From Candidatus Methanoperedentaceae archaeon GB37 (GTDB taxonomy: Archaea > Halobacteriota > Methanosarcinia > Methanosarcinales > EX4572-44): DNA of 64,000 nt. A program made the position numbers and the translations under genes. Positions 18,129-26,945 of the stretch are shown one piece after another. The notes beneath the pieces are model-generated. The model had not been told where the DNA came from, searched no databases, and saw nothing but the letters and a program-made list of their open reading frames with translations. The number at the start of each line of letters is the position of its first letter. Within the stretch, counting starts at the first letter, position 1. The stretch covers positions 1,784,150-1,848,149 of the forward strand of contig LR991653.1 in assembly GCA_905171695.1 (NCBI GenBank). The letters are read 5' to 3'.

Positions 18129-18832
18129 GGACACGTCCACGTAAAGTTATAAATACGGGAGACTATCTTTTATTTATGCTGAGGGGTAAAGTGGGATTGT
18201 TGAAGAGTTGAAGGTGTTTGAGAGGAATAAGGTGCCTTTTGAGGTTAAGGTTCTCGGTATTGCGACCTATATTCAGACGTCTTCTGTGAGGAAGACTGCT
18301 AGAATTCTCTCTCTGGCTTCATCTGGTCTCTAAAACATCTCTTTGAAACGGGGAAGTTTGAAGAGAGATTGCCTCTTTGTATCAGAGAAGAAGAGAAGAT
18401 ACTCGATAGCATTGCATTAGACGAAGCAGTTGTTAAAGCAAAATAAAAAGGAGTACTATGCTTATTCTGCGGTAGATGTTGAGGAAAACGAGTTAATCCT
18501 GATGAAAATTTATACAACAAGGAATTATCCTGTTACAAGGTCATTCAGAGAAGTGCTAAGAGTTCTGTGAGAAGAAGACCAGAATTCATCGTTGATAAAG
18601 CTCCCTGGCTTATAGATGCACTGAAAAGCCTAAATCTGGAACTTGAACGATCAGTCCTTTCGGAGCATGAAATCCACCCAAAAGATTTCATGCAACACTA
18701 AAACAGGGAATAAAGATGTTTTTCTGCTCAATTACCTCTTTTAATCCTGTTAAAAACTGGAACTTGTTCTGTAAGATGTTTATGCTTTATTATAATCGGT
18801 TGGGGTTGTGTTTATGTTAAGTGGACACGTCC
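18129..18832 (+). mobile_element. IS6-like insertion sequence, copy A2, full length but decayed
   Basis: Ends GGACACGTCCAC (left) and GTGGACACGTCC (right). The interior matches copy A1 throughout, including the start context 'TTTATGCTGAGGG' and the end 'TATTATAATCGGTTG', but the transposase frame is broken many times. Instead of the catalytic-Glu region it carries a hairpin (18665-18693). The 8 bp on each side (TAGTAGGA and GATATACT) do not match, so no target duplication survives. Confidence 0.85.
18665..18693 (+). repeat. 29-bp hairpin replacing part of the transposase in copy A2
   Basis: Perfect 10-bp arms GCATGAAATC and GATTTCATGC with a 9-base loop. It replaces the segment coding for the catalytic Glu region. 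The same hairpin at the same point is in copy A3 (33119-33147). Confidence 0.8.
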
Positions 18833-18909
18833 GATATACTAATAGTTAAGACTATAAAGTGTTCTCAAGCCGAAAACACAGCTTAAAGGAATGATATGAA
18901 GAGGCATGT

Positions 18910-19367
18910 ATGGAAACTATTGTTGTATGTCACACAGAATTTGGATTTTCACACGAGTAAAGCATAAAAAAGGGGGTTTCGAATCTGATCAAAGTAGCAG
19001 ACAAATGCAAAGCCAAGATCATTTTTGCGGTGATGCCAGAAGTTGTAAAATATTTACCCGAGAATATAAATCATGAAACCGAACTGCATGTCCGTCCTAA
19101 CGACACATATTTTAAAGAGCTTTGCAAACAATCAGTGAATTCCAGTGCTTTAAGAGATTACCCACATAGAGAGCATTTAAAGATGATAAAGTTGGAAAAA
19201 ATTGTTTAATGGATATTTTCGGTTGCGAGCCACGAGTATTTGTTGCTGGTAAGTGGTCTGTGAACAGCGATACGATAAAAGCTCTGATAAAAGAAGGATT
19301 TACGCATGACTGCTCTGCTTCTCAAAGGAAGAAGTTCAGCTACTGTGATTGGTCAAAAATGATGTAA
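18910..19367 (+). pseudogene. Polysaccharide deacetylase-like pseudogene
   Basis: Reading across frames gives 'METIVVCHTEFGF', 'HETELHVRPNDTYFKELCKQ', then 'GCEPRVFVAGKWSVNSDT', 'IKALIKEGFTHDCSAS' and 'KFSYCDWSKM'. The 'VFVAGKWSVNS' and 'GFTHDCSAS' blocks are those of NodB-like polysaccharide deacetylases in sugar clusters. A stop early in the frame and a frameshift near 19200 break it. The bases 19368-19564 hold an 18-bp tandem duplication (19453-19470 and 19471-19488) and no convincing gene. Confidence 0.65.
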
Positions 19368-19564
19368 ACTTTAACTTTGCTTCCGAAATTAATGAATATA
19401 AGAGCGTGAACTCGGAGACGAAAATCACGTCATATATCTTTGGTGTGAACAAAACGATAATAAAGAAAGAAACGATAATAAAGAAAGGTATTCCAGAACT
19501 CTTGAAGAATAATAAGACACTGAGGCGAAAAGAAAAGCATGCTTGAAATAATCTGGAGGGAATT

Positions 19565-20683
19565 ATGGAAATAGGAATTACAACAGATATTATAGATTCA
19601 ACCAAATATCCTAAAGGAGTTTTTTATTACGTTAGATATCTTATCAAGAATATCTCGAAGATCCAGAGTAATCATAATTTCCATTTAATTCATTATCACC
19701 AAAACCAAGATAGTATTTACCAACTCGGTTTTGACGAAATTCTACTTAAGCCATATCCTATACCAGTACCTACGGTTTCAAAACTTCTCACAAATTATAT
19801 TAAATCGCCAGCATTACTAAAAAACCTTGATATAATCCATTTCCCTGAGTTTCGTTTACCCTGGTTCCCTCTATTTTTTCGGTCAAGTGCAAAAAAAGTT
19901 CTAACACTTCACGGTGGACGTTTATGGGTGCCACCACAATCAAAGCCAAAAATTTATAGAAAGCCAAAGGCATGGATGCTAACGAAGTTTTTGGCTCTGA
20001 CATTTCCACTGATGAAAGATAAAATAGATATGTACATAGCAGTTTCTCATTTTTTGAAGTGGGAAATGATGGAAAATCTAAAAATACCAGAAGAAAAGAT
20101 AAAAGTTATTCACTTAGCATCCGATGAGAAATTTAAACCACAAAAAACAGAGAAAGAAGGAATTATCATTTCTGACACTCCTATTCCTGAACTGATTGAG
20201 ATATACTATAAACTCGGGAAAAAAGGGATAAAACACAAGCTCGTAATATTTTCGATGCGAGAATACGGATACGAGAATGCTAAAGAAATGGTTAAAAAAT
20301 TGGGTTTGGAAAAAGAAGTTATTTTTGCAGGATACGTGTCAGACGATGAATTAGTAAAATTATACAATACAGCAGATTTGTATCTTCGTTTGCCTCTTGT
20401 AGAGACTTTTGGCATACCACCATTAGAGGCGATGGCTTGTGGTTGTCCTGTTGTGACCACCAATGTGGGGTCACTACCAGAAGTCGTGGGTGATGCTGGG
20501 ATTTTGAAAAATCCAGATGACATAGATGGGATAGTAAAAGCTGTTCATGAAGTGCTGATGAACGAGGGGGTAAGAGAAGATATGATTAAAAGAGGATTGG
20601 AGAGAGCAAAGATGTTCTCATGGGAGAAAACTGCAAAAGAAACAATGAAAGTGTATGAAGAAGTTTATAATTCTAATTCATAA
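19565..20683 (+). CDS. GT4 family glycosyltransferase
   Basis: A 372-aa GT-B enzyme of the Glycos_transf_1 family. The N-terminal half has 'LDIIHFPEFRLPWFP' and 'KVLTLHGG', the acceptor side. The C-terminal half has 'VIFAGYVSDDELVKLYNTADLYLRLPLVETFGIPPLEAMACGCPVVTT', with the E-x7-E motif ETFGIPPLE and the following AMACG. GGAGGG lies eight bases before the ATG. The gene ends six bases inside the convergent flippase gene. Its AT-rich codon use differs from the core genes and suggests transfer with the flippase as part of a surface-glycan cassette. Confidence 0.85.
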   Translation: MEIGITTDIIDSTKYPKGVFYYVRYLIKNISKIQSNHNFHLIHYHQNQDSIYQLGFDEILLKPYPIPVPTVSKLLTNYIKSPALLKNLDIIHFPEFRLPWFPLFFRSSAKKVLTLHGGRLWVPPQSKPKIYRKPKAWMLTKFLALTFPLMKDKIDMYIAVSHFLKWEMMENLKIPEEKIKVIHLASDEKFKPQKTEKEGIIISDTPIPELIEIYYKLGKKGIKHKLVIFSMREYGYENAKEMVKKLGLEKEVIFAGYVSDDELVKLYNTADLYLRLPLVETFGIPPLEAMACGCPVVTTNVGSLPEVVGDAGILKNPDDIDGIVKAVHEVLMNEGVREDMIKRGLERAKMFSWEKTAKETMKVYEEVYNSNS

Positions 20684-22234
20684 AAATCTCTTTATTATCC
20701 TTCTCGCCCAATCAGACTTTGTCCCTATCCTCTGGTCTATCGCTCTCATTATCATCAAATCCTCTTCTTCAAAGGATTTAAAAATCAGAAGCAAGAAGAA
20801 ATAAAGAATTAAAAAAACAAGAAGCATTATGATTAGAGCAGGAAGTGACTCGCCTATAAGATATTTTGTCGCTATATAAACAATCAGAACTGATATTATA
20901 GATGCGAACGCAGGTTTGAGATGACTCCTCCTAAACGGCTGGATTTTTCCAATACGATAAACAAAAAACAAAAGGAGAACATTCATTAATGCAACTGAGA
21001 ATCCAGTAGCAATTGCTGCCCCATTTACTCCATAAAGCGGTATTAAGCAAAAATTTAAAACAAAATTCACGCCTGCACCAACAAAGCTGCATGCCATGGG
21101 TATTTTTGTTCTTCCAAATGCTATAAGAACTGGGTTTGCAAAAGCAATTACTGAGGAAATAAGAAAAGCAAATGCCAAAATGCTTAATGCCGTTGCACCC
21201 ACAAGATATTCCTCACCGAACATAATTTTGATAACGGATTTTGAAAATACGCACATTAATAGAAAAGCAGGAAAGACAAGAGAAAGAGCCCATTTCGTAA
21301 CTGCGCTGTAGGTATTTCTAAAATCTTCTGTCCTGTTTCTTGCATATAACTCAGTTATAACAGGCATGAAGATAACTCCAAACCCCCCAGCAACTACACT
21401 CAGCAGCTTTGCTGTCGGCAGTGCTGCATTGTATATTCCTACTGCTGAAGCCGCTGAAAAGTAACCAAGCATCAATGTATCCATCCATCCCATTAGCAAG
21501 CCAGGAACTGTAGCAAGGATAAGAGGCCATGAAAAAGAAAAAAGTTCTTTACCTATTGGAATCGCTTTAACTTTAGTGTTAAGAATGGGAAAAACCCTTT
21601 TTTCAAGGAAATAAAAAGCCAGAAATGGCATTAACACAATTGCAAGAACCCACCCCCAAGTCGCTCCTAAAACGCCGAATCCCAAGGCAAGGAGAATAAC
21701 GATGGCTAAGAATTTAAAGACATTTTGAAACACATCATTTACATAAACACGATAACGTAGATCCTGAAAACCAACTGTGGCAGCGATAAAATTGTTTGCT
21801 AAAACATAAAAGGGAACTCCTACTGAAAAAACCCTCAAGACAGGTGTTAATCTAGGTTCATGAAACACCTGGATAGAAATCCACTCTGCATAAAATAAAA
21901 AAAGAAATGTAAATATTAAGCTCAATGGAAAGCTTATTTTCAGTGCAGAGATTATTGTCCCTTTTATTCTTCCCTTGTCTCCTTTTCCCTTGTAAAAAGG
22001 AACAAACCTTTTGATTCCAGTTTCTAACCCAATCGAAGAAAGCGTAGCGGCAATCGTCATCGCTGCAAAACCGAGACAAATCAAGCCATAATCAGAAGCA
22101 CCTAAGAATCTTGCAATGACCATTCGTGAAAGGTAGCCAAGCGCCATCCCGATGAAAGTTCCCGTGAAGCCTATACCAGCGCCTTTGGCTATTTTCTTTA
22201 GCGAAACATCCAAGTAAGATTCTTCGTCTGGCAT
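20678..22234 (-). CDS. Polysaccharide/oligosaccharide flippase (Wzx/AglR-like)
   Basis: A 518-aa membrane protein with about 14 helices of the polysaccharide biosynthesis (MOP) superfamily. 'GFTGTFIGMALGYLSRMVIARFLGASDYGLICLGFAAM' is the typical N-terminus and 'GYFSAASAVGIYNAALPTAKLLSVVAGGFGVIFMPVITELYAR' the central signature. It is expected to translocate lipid-linked oligosaccharides across the membrane. GGAG lies just before the ATG at 22234, and an A/T-rich TATA-like stretch lies upstream. Remnants of sugar-nucleotide genes lie upstream on the same strand, so it may be a survivor of a larger cluster. Confidence 0.85.
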   Translation of the reverse strand: MPDEESYLDVSLKKIAKGAGIGFTGTFIGMALGYLSRMVIARFLGASDYGLICLGFAAMTIAATLSSIGLETGIKRFVPFYKGKGDKGRIKGTIISALKISFPLSLIFTFLFLFYAEWISIQVFHEPRLTPVLRVFSVGVPFYVLANNFIAATVGFQDLRYRVYVNDVFQNVFKFLAIVILLALGFGVLGATWGWVLAIVLMPFLAFYFLEKRVFPILNTKVKAIPIGKELFSFSWPLILATVPGLLMGWMDTLMLGYFSAASAVGIYNAALPTAKLLSVVAGGFGVIFMPVITELYARNRTEDFRNTYSAVTKWALSLVFPAFLLMCVFSKSVIKIMFGEEYLVGATALSILAFAFLISSVIAFANPVLIAFGRTKIPMACSFVGAGVNFVLNFCLIPLYGVNGAAIATGFSVALMNVLLLFFVYRIGKIQPFRRSHLKPAFASIISVLIVYIATKYLIGESLPALIIMLLVFLILYFFLLLIFKSFEEEDLMIMRAIDQRIGTKSDWARRIIKRFL

Positions 22235-22409
22235 CTGCTCTCCGTTATTTAATATCTATTATTTAAAAAGAATAAATTAGAGCTGGCAGGAAAGTCACAG
22301 CAAGAGGGACGTGAACTGATAATTTGTAGTGGAATTATAGAATAATTAAATATCCAAGACTGTGGGAAGGTCAATAAACAAAAACACTTTCCTTTGACTC
22401 CTCCCTTAC

Positions 22410-22560
22410 CCCTCATGTCTCCAAATATGCTTTGCGGGTAATTGGGTTTACCTGCATGGACTTGAGGCTCTAAGCTATCAAGAACAACAACTTCGTGCTT
22501 CTCCACTAATGCATCTACCAGAGATATGAACCACGCTCCGCCTGTCGCTACCACCTTCCT
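22410..22560 (-). pseudogene. N-terminal fragment of an NAD-dependent sugar epimerase/dehydratase
   Basis: The minus strand encodes 'RKVVATGGAWFIS', 'LVDALVEKHEVVVLDSLEPQVH' and 'GKPNYPQSIFGDMRG', the Rossmann start (TGGAGFIGSH in intact proteins) of an extended short-chain dehydrogenase acting on nucleotide sugars. Coding similarity then stops; the remaining 175 bp to the flippase show nothing. It follows directly from the glmU-like remnant. Confidence 0.6.
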
Positions 22561-23105
22561 ACATCTCTCCTGACCAATGTCTCCGCCTCTATACATGCTC
22601 CATGTCCTATCCTTACACCCGGATGAATAGAAATATTTATTCCTGTTTTCACGTCATCCCCTATAATTGCCCCTAATTTCCTCCTACCTCTGTCTAAGAC
22701 CCCCGTCCTTTATCTCCATCTTCATATTCTTTTCATCAAATCTCAAATTCGCTATCTTCGTCCCAACCCATAGGTTGCACCTCTCCCCTATAACAGAATC
22801 TGCAACATAGTTCAGATGCGGGACATTACTTCTGTTTATCACAACACTCCTTTTTACAATACTAAATTCCCCAATTGTACATCCATCCCCTATGACCGAG
22901 CTCTCTATCACACAATTCTTTATCTCACACCCCTCCCCTATGACCACCGGTTTCCTTATTATCGCAGATCCCCATATCTCCGTGTTTCCCCCTACCGAAA
23001 ACCCTGTTTCCTTTAGAACATGCATATTTACATCTATGTAATCCCATGGATACCCAATATCGTTCCAATATCCTCTTAAAGGAATGACTTTCACTTTTTC
23101 CTCTT
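22560..23105 (-). pseudogene. C-terminal remnant of a GlmU-like sugar-1-phosphate nucleotidylyltransferase
   Basis: The minus strand gives 'VIPLRGYWNDIGYPWDYIDVNMHVL', the end of a nucleotidyltransferase domain, then left-handed beta-helix hexapeptides 'GCEIKNCVIESSVIGDGCTIGEFSIV' and 'SVIGERCNLWVGTKIANLRFDEKN'. After a frameshift come 'RRKLGAIIGDDVKTGINIS' and 'HPGVRIGHGACIEAE'. This is the archaeal bifunctional GlmU layout without its catalytic N-terminus. It is joined directly to a glmS remnant. Confidence 0.7.
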
Positions 23106-23670
23106 GCTAAGCATGCGTGATAACTTGAGCCACACCCAACGAAAAATGTACCGAAAGCTCTCTTCGTTTCACCCACAATACCCCTCATAAAGTCCTCTTT
23201 TATCTTGTTGCATCGCCCGTATAATAGTTTCGTATAATAGTTTCAGGTTGTTCGCTTATCTCCTTCATCATGAAGTGCCTGAATTCTCCTTTTTTGCTTG
23301 TTCAATATCCCATTCCACAGTATCCACTGGACGAAACACTTCCTCACCTTTATTATAAGCCTTAACTCATCCCTTACCTGCAACCACAACATCATAATTA
23401 TGTAGATACATGACCTTCTTCGTCCATTCCAAGAAGGAAAGGATCTCAGATGCAAGAAATGTGCCATGCTCCGCAATACCCACTACAAGAGGCGAATCCT
23501 TCCGGACACCTACTATCTTTTCCTCCCCTTCCTTGATAACAATAATCGCATAGCTGCCTTTTAGACTACTAAAAGCTTTTACACACGCAACTTTAAAACC
23601 ACACTCTAAATTTTCTTCTATTAAATGTGCTATTACTTCAGAATCTGTGTCACTTTTATGGTCTTGAGCA
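23105..23670 (-). pseudogene. GlmS remnant (glucosamine-6-phosphate synthase)
   Basis: The minus strand gives 'DHKSDTDSEVIAHLIEENLE', 'LKGSYAIIVIKEGEEKIVGV' and 'KDSPLVVGIAEHGTFLASEI' from the glutaminase domain. Past a stop and a frameshift come 'VDTVEWDIEQAKK', 'EFRHFMMKEISEQPETI' and 'GTFFVGCGSSYHACLARG', entering the SIS domain. The N-terminal nucleophile Cys region and most of the isomerase domain are missing. The right boundary is the IS630 element at 23705. Confidence 0.75.
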
Positions 23671-23704
23671 AAGCTATTTATACTAAAACAAAGCAACAAA
23701 ATAT

Positions 23705-24641
23705 ATGGGCAGAAAGCGAGTCTACGAAGTTGCAAAACGCATACCAGTAGAAGAACTCGACAAAAGGATCAAGAGGATCGAAAAGGATACAAGAGTTCTC
23801 AAAAGATTATACTTTATAAGATATCTCTACAGAGGGATGAGCGTTGAGGAAGTTGCTGAACTGGTTGGGGTCACTAAAGCAACGGGCTATGCATGGTTTA
23901 AAAGGTGGAATTCTAGCGGTTACGAAGGCTTAAAACCGAACTATGGAGGAAGTAGACCCTCTAAACTTACAGAAGAGCAGAAGGAAGAACTCAGAGAAAT
24001 GCTCAAGGAGGAGGATTCCTGGACGACGAAGGAAGTTCAAGAACTCATTGAAGCAGAATTCGGAGCTGTTTACTCCTCATGGCAAGCCAGAAGAATTCTA
24101 AAATCGTTTGGAATGAGATACGCCAGACCATACCAGAAGGATTACAGAAAGCCAGATAATGCAGAAGACACTTTAAAAAAACTTAGATAAAGTTGAAATG
24201 TAATAGGATTCGTCGATGAGATGGTAGTCGAAGCGAATGCAAACACAGCAAGATTATGGAGCTTCGATAAGCCTCTTAAGAGAGTTGCTACCCACGTTAA
24301 AGCCAAATTCGCAGGGTTCTATTGTATAAATGGAGAGAACTTAATAGAATTTCCTGAAAAAAATAAATTCCAGAACACATCATGCCAAGAAAGTGAAGAA
24401 AAAAGCCGAGAAACTGAACATTTCACTGGTTTATCTACCACCTTACTCTCCCGACCTGAATCCAATCGAAAACATCTGGAAAAGCGTTAAAAGAGCAGTT
24501 TCAGAGAGATCTCCACTGAACGTGGAAGAACTGAAGGAAACAATTGCTGAATCCTTCAAAAAACTTACAAAATCGATATCCTCTGCAAAAAACTGGATTG
24601 AAAAGTTCCTAGATAATAAGTTTAAGATGCTATGCACTTGA
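23705..24641 (+). pseudogene. IS630-like transposase, longest copy of family B (B2), broken
   Basis: Frame 1 (23705-24190, 161 aa) is the DNA-binding half: 'RGMSVEEVAELVGVTKATGYAWFKRW', 'EGLKPNYGGSRPSKLTEEQ', 'ARRILKSFGMRYARPY'. After a frameshift, 24221 onward gives 'VIGFVDEMVVEANANTARLWSFDKP' with the first catalytic Asp region. An internal deletion then leads to 24393-24641: 'LNISLVYLPPYSPDLNPIENIWKSVKR', with the catalytic Glu. The second Asp region is lost. It ends against an inverted partial copy. Confidence 0.8.
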
Positions 24642-24872
24642 CTATAACCCTTCGTAACCATTGAAGTTCCATCTTTTAAACCATGCGTAGCCGGTCGCTT
24701 TGGTAACTCCTACCAAACCAGCAGCTTCCTCAACACTCATTCCTCTGCAAAGGCGTCTTATAAAGTACAGTCTTTGAAAGACTCTTATGTCTTTCTCGAG
24801 TTTCTTGATCTCTTCATCCAGTTCTTCTACTGGTAGATACTTCACCACCTCGTAAACCCACTTTCTTTCCAC
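24642..24872 (-). mobile_element. Inverted N-terminal fragment of an IS630-like transposase (copy B3)
   Basis: The minus strand encodes 76 residues matching the start of the 23705 protein ('KWVYEVVKYLPVEELDEEIKKLEKD', 'GMSVEEAAGLVGVTKATGYAWFKRWNFNGYEGL'). It is truncated exactly at its junction with copy B2, tail to tail. Confidence 0.8.
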
Positions 24873-24929
24873 ATATCGGGTCTGTTATCTTTAGTATAAA
24901 TAGTTTTGATTGGAACAATAATATTCTTC

Positions 24930-25753
24930 ATGCTAAAACACCTTACAAAGGAAGAACTGGAAGAGAGATACAGAAAAGAAAGAGACCTGAGAGTAAAGGA
25001 GAGATTGCTTGCAATACTGCTTTTGTATGATGGAAAGAGCATATACGGAGTCTCAGGGATTATACGGATATAAGGAGGTCTGAAAGGAGAGTAAAGGAAT
25101 GGCTGAAAAGATGGAACAGAAAGTGTTATGAGGGAATCATGCCAGAGACGAGTAAAAGAGGTAGAAAACCAAAGATCTCCAGTGAAGAATGGGATAAGAT
25201 TCTCAAGGAGATAGAAGGTACGGCGATGACTTTGAAGAAGGTCACAGTTTACGTCAAGACTACAAGAGGTGTAGAATATGCATACAAAACAGTCTGGACC
25301 ATTCTGAGAAGGAAGAAGAAAGTTAAGTACGGTAAATGCTGCTTATTTCGTAAGAAACTCTTGATTACAGAGTAATCAAGATCTTACATCCAAAATCAGA
25401 TGATATGATAGCTTTCCTTGAACTCATAAGAAAGCAGAATCCAGAAAGGCCATTATGCATCTTTGTACTGGACAATGCAAGGATCCATCATGCAAAAACT
25501 GTTAAGCGAAGAGCAGAAGAACTTGACATCCATTTCATTTACATTCCACCCTATTCTCCCGACTTAAATCCTATCGAGTTTGGTTGGAAGGATTTAAAGA
25601 GAGAATTAAGCAATATTCTTGACTTCAATGAGATGATCAAGAGAGAAGTGAAGGAGTAGCACTGGATCTATTTGATAAGAGAAAACAGGGCTACTCAAGT
25701 TACTGGGTGAAAGAGTTCATTAGTGCAGAAAGATTGGAAGAATGGCTATACAT
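24930..25753 (+). mobile_element. IS630-like transposase, family C (C2), internally deleted
   Basis: N-terminal half from ATG 24930: 'LKHLTKEELEERYRKERDLRVKERLL', 'KSIYGVS', a frameshift, then 'RVKEWLKRWNRKCYEGIMPETSKRG' and 'YAYKTVWTILRRKKKVKYGK'. The C-terminal half is 'SDDMIAFLELIRKQNPERPLCIFV', 'LDNARIHHAKTVK' and 'IHFIYIPPYSPDLNPIEFGWKDLKRE'. Between them the region with the first catalytic Asp is missing and a double-palindrome element (25338-25380) sits at the junction. The DDE half is nearly identical to copy C1 at 10480-10865. Confidence 0.8.
25338..25380 (-). repeat. Double-palindrome element at the deletion junction of IS630 copy C2
   Basis: On the minus strand the first hairpin has arms CTTGATTAC and GTAATCAAG around TCT (25380-25360). 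After one spacer base comes a second, imperfect hairpin with arms GTTTCTTAC and ATAAGCAGC (25358-25338). Order, arm length and spacer equal those at 32577-32619, in opposite orientation. Confidence 0.7.
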
Positions 25754-26155
25754 AGTAATCAAGATCTTGCTCATATCTCTTAAGCTGTATTCAACTCCAA
25801 ATCTGTTTTTGATGGCTTCTTTTGTTCTCCAGTCGTCTCTCTCTTTCAGGATTGTCTTCAACTCCTCCTTCTGCTTTCTGCTCTTCGCTTAACTCTGAAG
25901 GTCTTCCCCCTCCATAGTTCGGTTTCAAGCCTTCTAAAACACTTCTTTGTTCCACTTCTCAAGCTATACATATCCGATAACTTTGCTCACTTCAACTTCA
26001 TCTGGCTGCCTTGGGAACAGTTACTCCCTTGTAGAGTTCTTTGACGAAGAAAAGTTCTCTCAGGACTTCTGCGCACACTTTTCTACTTCGAATCTCCTCA
26101 TTCAACTCTTCTATGGTCAGTCATTTAACAACTTCTTTTTCAGATTTTCGTCCCA
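25754..26155 (-). mobile_element. Decayed IS630-like fragment (copy B4), inverted relative to copy B1
   Basis: Minus-strand sequence closely matches 8310-8700: the HTH part with 'EELNEEIRSRKVCAEVLRE', 'GLKPNYGGGRPSELSEEQ', 'FGVEYSLRD'. The similarity ends in AGATCTTGATTACT, that is inside the first arm of the palindromic element seen in copy B1, where it meets copy C2. So the join between two IS remnants falls in the palindrome. Confidence 0.75.
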
Positions 26156-26213
26156 TAGAGGTAAATTGCATTTGATAGTTAAAAATATTTTGTCTGATAC
26201 TGTATAATTGTCT

Positions 26214-26834
26214 TCATTTGTCGTCGCGTTTATAGCTGTCTTCCCCTACCATTGCGGCACTTAGAGAGTCTAGTCCATCGAGCCATTCTGCGACCATGCC
26301 ATCGGGCACGTTCTCTGTAAGAGAGTCTTCGAGGCGTAGGCCGTCACCTATCATTCTTGCACCGATCTTAGCAATGTTGTGCAGTGCGAGCTCTATCTTC
26401 TCTTCGGCTTCTGCATTCACTGCCGCTTTTATGAGGTCTGCAGGTGTTCTGTCATCTGTGTAGTCGCCGTTTATATAGCACTCGCAGGCTGCCATAACAG
26501 CGACGAGTGACATCTGGAGTGAGGATAGCATCATGTCGATGTCGTCACTTATCGGTTCGATCTTGCCAAGCACAACACTGCGCACTTCATCGAGTTTTGA
26601 TATGGCGTCCTCGCGGGTCAAGACCCCCATCTCATACTTTGCAATTATCTTTAGACACGCGAGTATGACATCATCCTCCATGCAGACGAAGACCTCGCCG
26701 GAGCTGTTCAGTCCATCGTCGAGTGTAAACCCGCTCTCCCTAACTCGCGCTATCCAGTTCCTCCAACGTTCATGGGTGTAAAAAGCACTCTCCTCTGCTG
26801 GCATAATGCTCATTCTCATACTGCGCGCCATCAT
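26214..26834 (-). CDS. Conserved archaeal protein, DUF2150-like
   Basis: A 206-aa acidic, mostly helical protein. 'YTHERWRNWIARVRESGF', 'EVFVCMEDDVILACLKIIAKYE', 'VMAACECYINGDY' and 'ALHNIAKIGARMIGDGLRLEDS' resemble the methanogen-type DUF2150 family, from memory. I choose the ATG at 26834 because GAGAGGT lies about ten bases upstream; the frame continues 11 codons further. No catalytic motif is visible. It is divergent from the repeat protein at 26946. Confidence 0.6.
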   Translation of the reverse strand: MMARSMRMSIMPAEESAFYTHERWRNWIARVRESGFTLDDGLNSSGEVFVCMEDDVILACLKIIAKYEMGVLTREDAISKLDEVRSVVLGKIEPISDDIDMMLSSLQMSLVAVMAACECYINGDYTDDRTPADLIKAAVNAEAEEKIELALHNIAKIGARMIGDGLRLEDSLTENVPDGMVAEWLDGLDSLSAAMVGEDSYKRDDK

Positions 26835-26945
26835 TCTTAAACCTACCTCTCTCATCATCTGAAGCATTTGAGCTCTGATCGACAGGCTTAATACTGGTGA
26901 ATAGAAGAATGTAGAGTTGTGTAAGTAAAGGTGTGCTGCGTATAG

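Noticed and set aside
18665..18693. Hairpin with a GATTTCATGCAAC end, reminiscent of some archaeal CRISPR repeats
   Set aside because: Only two copies exist, each alone inside an IS copy with the same flanks; there are no spacers and no cas operon.
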